A stretch of 64,000 bases of DNA from Triglochin maritima (lineage: Eukaryota; Streptophyta; Magnoliopsida; Alismatales; Juncaginaceae), in assembly GCA_963682175.1 (NCBI GenBank), contig OY821771.1, positions 42,552,201 to 42,616,200 of the forward strand, written 5' to 3'. Below are positions 47,411 to 59,708 of this stretch, piece by piece; positions within the stretch are counted from its first letter, which is position 1; each line of letters starts with the position of its first letter. The position numbers were made by a program, and so were the translations under genes. Below the pieces are notes generated by a model. That model did not search any database. It was given only the letters and a program-made list of their open reading frames with translations, and was not told the DNA's origin.

Positions 47411-48835
47411 GTCAGTCTAGTGGTGCTTACTTTCATAATCTTCTTCCGGATATTGTTAATGCCTTTTGCTATTATTGAGGGGCTGTTTGCATAAATTGAT
47501 GGTAAGAATTAGAATCATAACATCATTTTGCATTTAATGATTGGACACATGGCTTGTCTCACATGTATTTTATCAACACCCTTTCATCTATATATAATAC
47601 ACAAGATATCTCTGTTATAGTGTAATTGATAAATTTTTCCGAACGAACTAGAAACTTATAGTTCATTAGTCAATTGGTAAACATTATCATGGAAGTTCCA
47701 TCCCACATCTGCTCTAAGGCATCCTCTGGCACAGTTGATTTTTGAGTGTAAAATAGTGGGACATAATAAAAATTTAACTCTACCGGTTCTTTTGGATGTG
47801 AAACTTCCAAATTGCTTGTTAGATCAAAATGAATCTCTCCTTTTTGTTCTGCTATCTTTTGAAAACGACTTCATTGGTTGCTTTATCTTCCAAATCTCAG
47901 AGAAAAACAAATTCAAACGACTTGCGTATGTGTGCCAAAAATCTTCATTCACAAGCTCTTAAATAACGTGTATGTTTCTTACAATAGAAGTTTTACTGTT
48001 ATAAACAAAAAGAATTCTACAAGTAAATTTGACCAAAGGAGATGTATTATAAATTAGAGTGAAAACAAAAAGAAGCAACGTTGATTGGCCCAACACCGAT
48101 GGCAATGGTGGAGTGAAATTCACAAACTTGATCAACGGGTTGTTTTGTAAATTGGTCTACTATGAAACCTAACTACTTAGGTTATTCCATATAATTTGTA
48201 TAAAGTTTAAAATATAATATTACAATGTTTCCTTTTTATAATTTTTGTATCAACTCATGAAGCAAGTGACATTCTATGATTAATGTAAACTGTAAAGTAG
48301 ACAAAACTTTGAAGAAAACACCATCCCGTAAATAGGTGTAATTTCAGGTTCAGCTATACAAATGATTCATGTATTGATCCCGTAAAGCCCCACTAAAGGT
48401 TGTATTTATTTTCTGTAGTTTTCAGTGGACGAGACAAAAAAAAAAGTTTTCTCTTGAGCGGATAGGATAAGAACCGACCGTTCTAACTGTAGGCTTGGGT
48501 CGGATTATGGGTAGAAAATCAAAATCATTTGACAAACAAGGAAGTTATGGGTAAGAAAATTTTAACCGTTTATTAAACTGGGTGATTAAGGGTACATCAT
48601 TTCACCCGTCCATTTAATCTTGAAATATAAATAATAGTATACATTAAGTTTTATTCATATAACCATTTACCCATCCGAAACTGTTCACTTCAATAAGAAT
48701 GAGTACGATTACGAGTATACGTAAAAATAATCGAGTTTCTTACTGAACCGTGAGCTGTATAAGTAGATGTTTATGGGTACGTGTAATCCATTAACCAACC
48801 ATTTATGACGCTAATGTGGTGGTTTGGTTCGTGAT
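47411..48835. other. Intergenic, no gene recognised
   Basis: A 75-codon frame at 47735-47962 (MIFECKIVGHNKNLTLPV...) has no recognised family. It may be a decayed piece of a coding region. The remainder is AT-rich. Confidence 0.35.
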
Positions 48836-49900
48836 TGATCAGTTATAATACCGCAAGTGCACGATCGCGATGAAGCGGTGACAAGTACGGGTCGAGTCCA
48901 CAGAGATGTGTATCAATTCCGGTTCTTTAGAAATCGAGTGAAAATTATGGAGAAAATGTTGATTAAACTAAACTAAGCTACACTAAACTAGTAAGCAACA
49001 AACAAGGAAGATGAAAACACGACAAGAATTGAAATTAAACTAAATAACTATCAAAGCAACCTGAAATTCAAGAAGAGAAACCCCCAAGGGGTGGAGTGTG
49101 TGTACACATGTAATAAAGTTTGAATGATGCATTCAATATGACACACATGTGGGTTGAGTTTTCATGTATAGAAAATACCTAATGGTTGTGGTAGAACCTA
49201 CTAACCTAGTTGATTAACATGAGCATAAACAAATTGATTATTAAGAACCTAAACAAGAATGAGAAATACCTAATGATTTGTGCAAAACCCATCAAGTTAA
49301 GTATTCTCTTTTAAACAAACAAGGATACATTCACATTCACCATATATTGCATAAGATAACGTTCATTATCATTCTTCATTCCATGTATAAACAACATCTC
49401 CACTCCCAATGGGGAATGAAACTACTCACTACACATTAAGTTAACTATTATACTAACAACGAAAGACATTCTAATGAGTTATACTAAGATTAGGAAAATA
49501 AAACTAACCTAAACATGCAAGCATTAAAAGAGATAACATGAAGATAAAACTATGAAAAATTATTTTATTAAGAACTCACATTACAAGTAGCAATCTCCTC
49601 CACTTGAATTTTGCTTCAAGTTTTACTCCAAGTAGAGAGAATAGCCACCAAGCAATGAGTACATTACAAGGAGGAAGTAAAATTCTATTTATAGTCATGA
49701 AAAAATGTAACCGGGAACAATCCCCTAACGTGGGACTAATGACATACTATAAATGGACATAAAATACTCTAATACAGCACCTGGCTAAACCTAATTGGGT
49801 TTGGAGCAAATCCAACCGCCAATCAGCGGTCTGGATTGCTTGGATCCAACCCGGGTTTGGATGACACTTTTCTGGCTGATTTCTTCATGTGTAGTGCATC
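48836..49900. repeat. Possible LTR or LARD-type fragment
   Basis: The sequence ATAATACCGCAAGTGCACG followed by GTACGGGTCGAGTCCACAGAG resembles a conserved non-coding motif found in LTRs or large derivatives of plant gypsy elements. An A-rich tract with many AAACTAA words follows. I could not find ends, a duplication, or coding sequence. Confidence 0.4.
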
Positions 49901-52057
49901 AGAATTTGCTGTTTGAGTGAATGCCCGAATGTAATTGTCAAAATACTACTCATGATGGTGTTGAGTTTTTCGATTTGCTTGTTTATTTTTTTGGTTTACA
50001 TTGGGGTCCTACCATCTTGCATATCAGTCCATAAGTCTCATAATTCAGTCATTTTCTTACGTTTTGGTCTTTTTGTGTCTCTTTTTCTCAAACATGTTTA
50101 TTCCTGAAACTTAAACATAAAACTCGTTACATAACAATGCTTAGATTCAAAATAGAAGATATAAGACACGAATATATGCATGATATGATGTCAATTTGTT
50201 CGTCGTACATTCATGTGTCGACACCGCTCTCCTCGGTATGGGAAGCTACAATAAACATAAAACACGTATTACTTGAATCACACTCAAGTAGTCAACTCAA
50301 GTCAAAACGCATCATTTCCGAGACTAACTACAAAGGTTTTTAGATAGAAAACGTTAGCCGTTTGATAGAAAAAAGTGGATTTTATTTACAGATTTATGTC
50401 TTCCTTTACCTTCCAATTCCATTACAAACATCATCAAATAAAGGGTTAATCTTCTGTAGGGTTGTATACTTGTTTTCTTAGGCATGTCAAAGATGGCAAT
50501 GGGAATATGATCATATAATCATACAATTTATCTGTTCAAACCAACTAGATGTTGGGCCTCTATTTAGCCCAAAGTTAACAATATACCTGGAGTTTAGACC
50601 CATAGTTCTGTAGTCCAAGGCCTAGGGGCTATATTAAGCCCAGTACAGAGTCCTGTCTTTTACATATTTATAATTTATTTATAAACTTTTGAGATCTTTC
50701 CTTCTGTGTGGCCGACTCTTTTGATTTTCTCCAGAAATAACATGATTGCACCAAACTAATGTTACCGATACAATGAGATAATAATAATTTTCTTTTTGTT
50801 TAGTTTCAATTTAACAGGTTTAATTCTAAATTCATTATGAATTGCATGATTGAACCGGATAATAATCTTTATTTTCTGTTGGGCCAAAACGACAAGGGAC
50901 TTTCAATATACTATCCCGTCCAGTTATAAAAAGCCGAGTCAAGATCATTTTTATGTAAAGCCCAAAACATATAATTTCTCTTTTATGTAAAACCCAAGCA
51001 TTAATTTCTCTTTTAAACATATCTATCGAAACAAAGTTTAGTTTACCGCGCATGAATACTCCTCCTTGGTACACTACACCTTCAACCTTTGTTCGTACAA
51101 GTTAAAACTAAATCACTATCTTCTGGTCGTTTTCTTTTTACTCGGATGTTTATAATTTGGTTCGTTCCCAAGTGGTTCTTACATACATACATTTCCATAC
51201 GTGAAAGTAATAGGTAATATTCTTTCCTATAGTAAAATTGTAGCAACGTGGACATTGCGGAGGCAAAGACTGTTGACCATGCCGGGTCTTAAACAGACAG
51301 CATTGGTGCAATGTCACTACCTTCCAATCAAATTTACATCTTGACCGACACCAACTTGTCCACTTCTACCCCTCTACATCAGATCTCCACGTGAGTCCAC
51401 AACTATTCATCTCCTTACATGACCATGAGTCCATCTGCAACAAACATCTTTAATGTCAATGAGCCCATATGCAACAAACATGACCAATTACTTCACTCAC
51501 TATTACATGCTCTTTCGGCTAACACAACCAGATATTTGTCGGTCGGTGTTGTGTTGCTCCTCAACATCTTTAATGTCAATTCAACCCCTGGAATCTAAAT
51601 CGAACTTACAACATTGTCTAGTTGAGAAGCATACATACAACGATATTCCTTAGTGTTTCTTAATACTAACTTTTCTTTCTATAATTTCTTGTATTTGGTT
51701 TTGTATTGGAGTCCTTGTTCAAACAAAGCACGAGGGTCACGTCGCGTTAACTCCCATGCGACGATATACAGTCATATAGGTGGTGGTGAGACGTTAATTT
51801 AGTTAATTACTATGTACGGACCATGAGTTTGTCCGGACCAAAAGTAGTATAATTGGATCTTGGCACGTGTATTTCAACTATTTTCTTAAATGTATCAATA
51901 TTTCACTGCAAATTATTTAAGTGCACATCTGTCGTTTGTAGTACCCACTCTGAATTGGTTATTGTTGAGAAATTTTTTTAAACCTTTTTGAAACTAAAAA
52001 GGTTCTTTATATTAAATTAAAAAATGAAAAAATGTAAATTGAAAAAACACAACTCTG
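49901..52057. other. Intergenic, nothing recognised
   Basis: AT-rich DNA without recognised proteins, RNA genes or element ends. Confidence 0.4.
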
Positions 52058-53578
52058 TGTAGGATCGTAAATGTGGCTTAGTTCTAATTGATTTTAACCC
52101 TAAACAAACTCTACTTGCTTAACAATCAAAGATGCAGCGGAATTTAAAAACAAAATAAGCAAGCAAAGTAAATATGCAAACCAACAAGAAGGCACCATAA
52201 TTTTTATAGAAATTCGGCATCCCGCCTACTTCCATTCTTGCAAGCTCCATTCGATCTCCCTCGAGCTCCGCTCACGTCTTCACTATCAACCTAGTTCCGG
52301 ACAGAGATTAAGCATTTACAACACAAGCACCACGAACACCCTCGCTTGCTTGATTTCTTCATCTCACAATCCGAGAGAGAATACTTCGGGCTTTCACTGA
52401 AGTCATTGCTTCTTTACAACTGTATATTTAAGTAGATCACTGACTCTCTAACTTGAGCACACTTAGATTAGGATATGGAATTGATCTACGATGTGGAAGT
52501 ATAGCTTGGAGAGTAGGATTTGGGGAATGAAAAACTTAAAGCTTTCTCTTAGGTGTATATGACCAAAGGAATTGGAAGACTTGTCTAATTGTGTCAAGAC
52601 AATACCTATTTATAAGTTCAAAGTGAGTTATAGTCATTGGGATTAAATGTGTAAGTGTTTGTATGATAAACACAAAGTAGTGAAGTGCATGACACAATTC
52701 AACACAAAATAGGTCAATTGAATCGGGTAGACCGGTTGGTCAATTTTGGTTATAACTTAAGTTCACTTAAGTGAACGGTGGAACTAAATATGGGGATTGG
52801 TCGACCATTCTAGGGTTTTTGGTCTGTTAAGAATGGATCAGTCGAACTAGACAAATAGTCAGTTCGACCGGAAACTTCCAGGGACTCCTGGGTTCAAGAA
52901 GAATTTGAGTTTCGGTCGACCAAGGTCTAGGAGACGTTCGACAGGAAACTTCCAAAGTGTTCACAAGGACCAAGAAATGTTTGATCGGTCGACCGAAAGT
53001 TAATTGGCGGTCGACCGGATGTTTGGTAAAAATGAGGTTTTGGGAAATCCGACCATTGTAGAATGTGACAAGTCTAACGGTCATGTGACACGTGTAGATG
53101 GTCGAACAAAAGCACTAAACGGTCGATAGGTTGAACACTAAATGCTGTAACAGAATAAACAACTCAATCGGTCGAACAATGAACTCGTTCTAGTCGACCG
53201 ATTTGGTCATAGCAGTTCAAGATAGGTTTAAGTGTTTTCCGGTTCCAATTTGGGTGATCTATTGAAGTCCAATTGATGTGAAAGATTGTGTGCGACTTCT
53301 ATAGGGATCCTAGTGTGTGTTTAAGTTGATTTTAGCTCAAGTATGCTTAATTACATAATGTTCCTCGACTCAAAAGAAATCAAGATTACATGTGTTTCAA
53401 TATAGCTTTAATTACTTGTCTTGACTTCATTTCCCTCTTTCTTGAGTCTTGATCACCTGTAGAAGTTAGCACAATACAATATCGATGTTATGCATTATGT
53501 GTGTTACTCTATACTAATTATAATTAAGATTATGTTGATTGAATCATCAAAACATAGATTAATGTCAAAAGTCCCACA
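52058..53578 (-). mobile_element. Solo LTR related to the gag-only element's LTR
   Basis: It starts TGTAGGATCG as does 33941, shares blocks such as CCCTCGCTTGCTTGA, CTCACAATCCGAGAGAGA and ACTTCGGGCTTTCAC, and ends GTCCCACA, about 1521 bp long. Flanks CTCTG (52053-52057) and CTCTT (53579-53583) are a 4/5 match to a target-site duplication. It has no internal region. GGTCGACCG-like motifs lie at 52724-53205 and a TATAAATAG box (minus strand) at 52606-52616. It is clearly diverged from the 33941 copy, so it is an older insertion. Confidence 0.8.
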
Positions 53579-53700
53579 CTCTTCTCTTTGCCGCCTTCTC
53601 TCTCCGGCCAATTTCTCTCTTCTCTCTCTTCACATATCTCTATTGTTCTCTCCTCTCTTTTTAGTTATTTCTCCTCTCTCTCTCTCTCTCTCTCTCCAAT
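53579..53700. repeat. CT-rich microsatellite
   Basis: Pyrimidine-rich DNA that ends in a CTCTCTCTCTCTCTCTCT run at about 53676-53696. Confidence 0.85.
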
Positions 53701-54859
53701 GGTTGTTGTCGTCAACGGTGATAGCGGTGGTGATGGTGGTGGTAGAGTGGGAAGGGAGAGTAGGTATTCATGGTGGTGGTAGCGTGGGAGGGAAGGCACC
53801 ACCGGAGAGGGAGTAGTCACCGGGGCGGTAGTGCTGTCCGAGAGAAGGTGGAGGGAGATTTAGGGAGTGAGTTTTTATTTATTTAATATTAAAGACATTC
53901 TCAATTTTAGAAGGTAAAAATTGAACATTTTCCAACAGTAAAAGTTATGGGGTGGGGTACACCCAAATAATACAAGGCTAGAAATCAAATCATACGGGGT
54001 TAACCCAAGCAAATAACCTATGGTTTAATTATTGGTTTGGTAGGCATTTACAAACAAGGCTTCCCAAGGGGAGACCGGAAACACCGAAAGGCAAGCTTTG
54101 ACTTGGAGGTTGCGGTCTCACCGCAAAACACGTAAGTACATTCGCAGACAAACACAACCATACCGAGACCAACCGTGTGGGGGCGCTGACATGCAGCCAG
54201 ATTGGACGTATTTGTTTTATTTCCTGTGTCCCCGCCATGTTAATTATGAATGAATGATTATTATTCATCAAACACCGCAACCTTCTCTCATTTTGATCTT
54301 ACGTTCTTGTTTTTATTTCGATATTCGGATTCTTTTACTATTCAAATGTGTAATGTATATTATTTTTTTGAAGTTCAAATATAATGACGAATTTTCACAC
54401 AAAGTTTTTGTGCCCAGTAGATTACATTGAAATTTGATTACGTGACCATAATTTTAGAGAATGCTACTTTTCCACATTGAGTTGCTTATGATAAACTGAG
54501 ATATAGCCTAGTTTGCTGACCTCTATTTATTATTATTATTATTATTTTATCTCTAATTTCGTTTCTCACTTGTTATGTCAAAGTACTGTTTGCTATTGTT
54601 GAAGAGATGTATTGTAAATTAAAACTTTTGTGGAAGTAGTTAAGTGGATGGTTAAAACGAATATTTAAGATATTACTTCTTAAGAGGATGGCTATGCAGA
54701 AACATATAAACCTAGGTATACTATTGGAATCTTGCATATAGAGCAAATGTCGACATACATGACATGCATGCGAGTCCAAATTAAAAATTACTCTCATAAT
54801 ATTTGGATACATCTCAAATTTAACCATTGTTAGAAAGCTGCCTCGAAAAATCACAAGCA
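53701..54859. other. Intergenic, nothing recognised
   Basis: A short GGTGG-rich stretch is followed by AT-rich DNA with a TTATTATTATTA run at 54527-54547. No protein family is recognised. Confidence 0.4.
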
Positions 54860-55230
54860 TTGGTTGACCAGACACAGTTCGGTCAACTGGTATGCATCTA
54901 ACTTAGTCATATGGAAATTTACTGGAGTGACAAATACCAGTCGGTCCACCATTGCACAGAGTTTTCCTAAGAAGTTACTAAAGCATTAGGTTCAGACGTC
55001 TGATCCCTATTCTGTCGTCCGGATTCGGTCATCCTTCTTCCCAACGATTGACCAAACCCAATTGGATAGTAGAGATAGAAGTTTACTGGAATGTGAAGAA
55101 CAGTTGACCGTCCCTTGGACGGTTGACTGAAATATGGACACGAATAGTTTTCATTAAAGGAATTTTCGACATTCCAAAGCCAATTAGGATTGCCTTAATC
55201 ATCTCTTATAAATATCTATGTTGTTTAGAA
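54860..55230 (+). repeat. Decayed LTR fragment with GGTTGACC/GGTCAACT motifs and TATA box
   Basis: Words such as TTGGTTGACCAG, TTCGGTCAACTGG, AGTCGGTCCACC, CAGTTGACCGTCC and ACGGTTGACTG are spread over 54868-55125. TTATAAATATC follows at 55206-55215. The order, motif cluster then TATA box, copies the U3 layout of the other LTRs in the window. Ends could not be set. Confidence 0.55.
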
Positions 55231-55469
55231 CCCTAATATTGTTGAAATCTTGAGGGAAAAAAGAACTACCAAATAAAGAGATGTACGTTTAGCCATCATA
55301 AGCTAGAGTTTTGGATTTTGAAAAATCTTGATGTTGGAGAATCATCCAACCCCTACCGGTCTGAGCAAGTCATCTCCGGTTCCATTCTTCTTGTACTCCA
55401 ACCGTTCTCATAGTGAAGTTCATTTGTCTCCACCGTCGTGGTTTTTCCAATTGAATTTCCACGTAAATG

Positions 55470-56770
55470 TGAGAGATAGTCCCACATCGGAAGAATGTGG
55501 ACTTCTCCTGGGCTTATAAGTTCTTAGGTCCCTCTCCTCTTCACCAATTGGTTTTGAGGTGGATACCTGGTTCTCACAGTAAATCCGGTGTTGTACTTGT
55601 TTGTGTTTGTTTAATTACTTGTGAAATTGTTAGATGTATACTGCGTGTTCGATAGATTGTTTAGCTTGAATTATATTTGTTGATTCTCAAATTCCGCATA
55701 TGAACCACTGCACTAAACAACCTAACAACTATAAAAGTGGTTTCTCGATATCGTACTTACCTCTCCTCTCTTCTTCTAATGAAAAACAAAGAAGCACCGG
55801 TGGTTTGAAGCAGATGTGTTATAGTTCATGTGTGAGGTTGGATGCCAACATATGTTGTATTACTGTGTGCACCATCTACCTTTCTTCCCACGTTGGGGGG
55901 GCTTCCCAATCATGCATCTATCTGTACTTCTTTACTCACTGAAACAATCATGCAGGCATGTCATGGAAAGGCTTCAATGCACAAATTCCCTGAGTGGATC
56001 GAGATCTAACTCCTCACTCAACCTTGTCCAGGTACGTACGTTTTCTCCTAGACTCCTAGTGGATGATTCCCTTTCGTTCATGGACCCACTCTTCTGAAGT
56101 ACACCCTTCTGCCCGACCCTCATCAAAACAGATTAGTTAGCGATCACAATTATTAGAAGAATTAATGGTAACTACAGCTATGTAATGTAAGTCCTTTTAC
56201 TCGCACATAAATTGTATTCAGTATATATAGTATAGGTACTTAGTATTATGTTATATATTGTTAGCTCAAGCAACTTTTTATGCTACTTATCCTATAGATT
56301 TCATTGTAGCCTAAGATGGTGCAACTCAGATTCTTTTGTTGAAAGTAATTGAAAGTGAAACCTTGCCTCGATATTTTGTGCAATTTCCCTAAGTCATGTT
56401 CTTTGTTAATTTTCTGAAGGTAAGAAAATAGTAAGAGTTTGTTAGAAAATAGTTTCACCTTGAGATTTTTGAGATATTATCCCGAGTTATAAGATGTTAG
56501 GTCTCTCTACTCATCAATTGGTTTTGAGTTAAATATCCAAATTTAATATGGTTTCATATCCAAAACGGCTTAATGGGTAGCTGATAACATTCACTTAAGT
56601 TGTTCACACGTAAACACAATGTTTTTTTTTTGGGGTTCACGCATGCAAGAAAGCGTTAGAAAATAATCTTACGTTGGATAATTTAAGGATAGTCTCCTAG
56701 ATTTTAAAATATTAGATTCAATTACTCATTATCAAATGATTTTTAGTTGAATGTTCACATTCAATGGAGT
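55470..56770 (+). repeat. Three diverged copies of a TRIM-like repeat
   Basis: Copies at about 55472-55565, 56442-56540 and 56655-56770 share the order: AGTCCCACATCGG or its relatives, TTATAAG or TATAAGATGTTAG, CTCTACTCATCAATTGGTTTTGAG, and a TCCACATTCAAT-like end. Such blocks are common in short plant LTR (TRIM-type) elements. The copies are too diverged for me to define ends. Confidence 0.5.
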
Positions 56771-59277
56771 CCATAATCCATATGCTCACGAAGGTGCATC
56801 AACTAAGGCGAGACATAATGTGCATCTCTAACCAAAAGTGTCGTTCTTAAATCGGTATGGCATCAAAGACATTAGTAGTAGTCACCTAATCAATGTTTTG
56901 CCATTCTGGCAAAATCACTCACGTAAATATATTCATTATTTTGTTTAACTTTCAAAAAAAATATTCATTCATTTTTTTGTTGAACGAGAAGCAAGAATAT
57001 GCAAGATTCCTTAGCATGAAAAGAAGAGGAATGTTGTCATCGCTTGGTTCTTTTATTCGATTTCTATAAAAACTATATGTAAGCATTAACTTCACAAGCT
57101 TGGATTCTAACTTAGGGGAAAAAGTTAATCGGTAACTAACCCTATATTGAGAATGGATAACCTGACGAGCGGTTCCCATTTTAGGAATGAACAACTCACA
57201 AGCATAAAGCACTAGAAAAGTCATAAGAGATACTACGACAACTTGTCCTATCTTGTTGGAAAGGATTCATCAGTCATGATCTAACGTGAATTCTCATGTC
57301 ACCAAGACATCAAAGTCTAGCCGGAAATCCCAAAGATAGAGAAATTAATATGAGGCTCCCATGCCATTATCATATAATGAGAAAGGGGTCACTCATCTAC
57401 TATGATAGATTACGATGACCTGTTGAAAGATGATGTCATGGGGGTAGATTAATTTAAATATTGGGATTTAGTGGTAATGGTTATGTTTCACATATTAAAA
57501 CAAGGGAATTATCTTTATATATGAAATTATTATTCTTAAAATGTGATTGTTAGGTAGGAAATGATCAAAACTCTAGATTTCCACTTTCATTTAATTCCTT
57601 CCATTTCCAAGTGAAGTTAAAGAACTAATTCTAAATGAAATTTACCCTCGGATCCAATCCCATCAAAACTTCCATGAACTTCACGTCCTTAATTAACTTA
57701 CCCTTCTGCCTGTGCTGAAGCAATTCTTGATCAATGGATGGATAATGCATGTTCCCCACATTTTATGGGATGGTCTATTAGCACTTGTTGCTGTAACTTT
57801 GAAAGCATAATGACTTATAAAAATATGAAGATCAATAATGTCTGAAGATTCAAGAAAACCTAGCATGGATCGAACAAGACAAGAGACCATATGGAAATGA
57901 CAAAAAGGTGGAAAAGAATGTAGAGAAATTCATTATGCCTCATATTCCAAAAGTAAAAATAAAGAGCTAACAGGCATATGATGTAGCTAAAGGATAGAAA
58001 CAAAGAGATAAAGACATGATCGATCAATTGATGAGGACAATAATGATTTCCAAAGTTATTGACTGTCATGATCACTGAGAAAATATTAAGTCGAGCTTAA
58101 TCAGATTGAATGGAAAGGGACGAGGAGAGAAATAAAATGAAACTTGATTTCTATTATTATTTTCCATAGATGGGTAAGAAAAAGCTTTCACACATTTGGT
58201 AGAATTATTATCCTTGAAAGGAAAATAGTTATATTTATTAAAATAAATTTAATGACAATATTTAGTGTAAAAGTAGAAGTGTTGAGTTTACCTTCCAACG
58301 TTCACATTTTTCCAAAGGCAAAGGAAAATATAATATTCACTAGAATCTCATGGGCATGTGCCACTTAATTTACATCAAGGCATTGATTCTATCGTGCCAA
58401 ACGTTGTAGATTTCTTTTTTATTTATTTATAATATAGTTCATATTCCGGTTAGCAATCAAATACATAAGAGTATAAAAAAATATTATTTAGTTGGATGCA
58501 CTTGCGAAAACTACTGGAAAAATAAGTTACACTGACAGGTGCAAACTAAACATATCCGTCAAATAACTCTTGTTTCAAAATTTTCATAACTTTCATCCTA
58601 TCAGAAACATACACCAACAAATAGGTACCATCGATGTATGTTTCTGAAAAATTTGATAGCGGTAAAATAAATTCCTTGACACTAAAATCAACACCGATGG
58701 ATAGATTTGTCGGTCTTTACATACAAACATACATCGATGGATATGTTTGGTTGGTGTATCGTTAAAAGATGCACCGTTACGAACATAATCCTCATATTTA
58801 CCCTAACAGCTCGTCGCGCTGCCCCCACCACCCCCCCCCCCCCCCGTGACACCACCTCCGACTAGACACAAGTTGCATGTGGAGTAAGTGATAGGTTTAC
58901 GTTTGTCGATCCTCTCTAACTTTTATTTGTGGTAATTAACGTGTGAGACTTCTCATTCCTTTTTGTTGGTCTTTAAATCAGTCAATAAGTTACATGATCA
59001 CGAGTTGATTCCAATAAATATTGTAATTAAGAAGAAAGAACCCTTGCTTCCCACGACCGCTTCTTAATTAAGAAAGAATCGAATCCTCCGGAAATCACAT
59101 CATCTCCACCAAGCACCATAGTTTATCACTCCAAACACTTACCGTTCTCATTCAACAATTCACAATGCAACTCCAAAAGCTAGAGAACTTAAAAGAAGTC
59201 ATGTTCACGCTTTACAATTTAGTTTGGGGGAATAACTTAATTACATTCCACCCTCATTTCTTAATACCTCACACAGT
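56771..59277. other. Intergenic, no gene recognised; possible CACTA-like fragment and poly-C run
   Basis: AT-rich DNA for the most part. At about 58505-58790 the words ACTACTGGAAAAATAAG and several CATCGATGGAT/GGATATGTTTG words suggest a CACTA-type fragment, with weak support. A run of about eighteen C lies at 58830-58846, with flanking C-rich DNA. Confidence 0.35.
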
Positions 59278-59708
59278 TGCGGAAATCCTTCACTTTCTAC
59301 AATATCTGAGATAAGAGATCTCAGATTCTTGCACGAAGGAAGGAGAAGGATTAGGGTTGAAGAGAGAGAGGCGGCGAAATCAAGAAAAGGTTTTCTCTAT
59401 ATTAGGGTTTTGTGTTTTAGTTTACATACTTATAGTTTACATAATCGGGTTTCCCAGATCCGAGAAATACATGGGTCCTAACGGGTTAATGCAGACAGGT
59501 TTTAGCCTTAGATTGTGGACCAAATCATGAGCCATCTTGGTGAGCACATATGCACCCACACCAACATTCTTGATGGTCACAGGTTGCCCCATACCAGCAC
59601 ATTTGTGAGTCAATTTGATCATGAGTGGTCCAGCTTCATCATGGGCTTTTGTGGGCTTCGTGGGCCTCAAGAGTTTCGTGGGCCTCAAGGGTATTATTAT
59701 TGTTAACA
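59278..59708 (-). repeat. 3' LTR of the right-hand copia element (outer end approximate)
   Basis: In element orientation it begins TGTTAACAATAATAATACCC directly after a polypurine tract (CTTGCAGGGGAG, complement at 59709-59720). The outer end near TGCGGAAATCC at 59278 is a guess, because the partner LTR is not in the window. No GGTCGACCG cluster is seen in this LTR. Confidence 0.6.
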
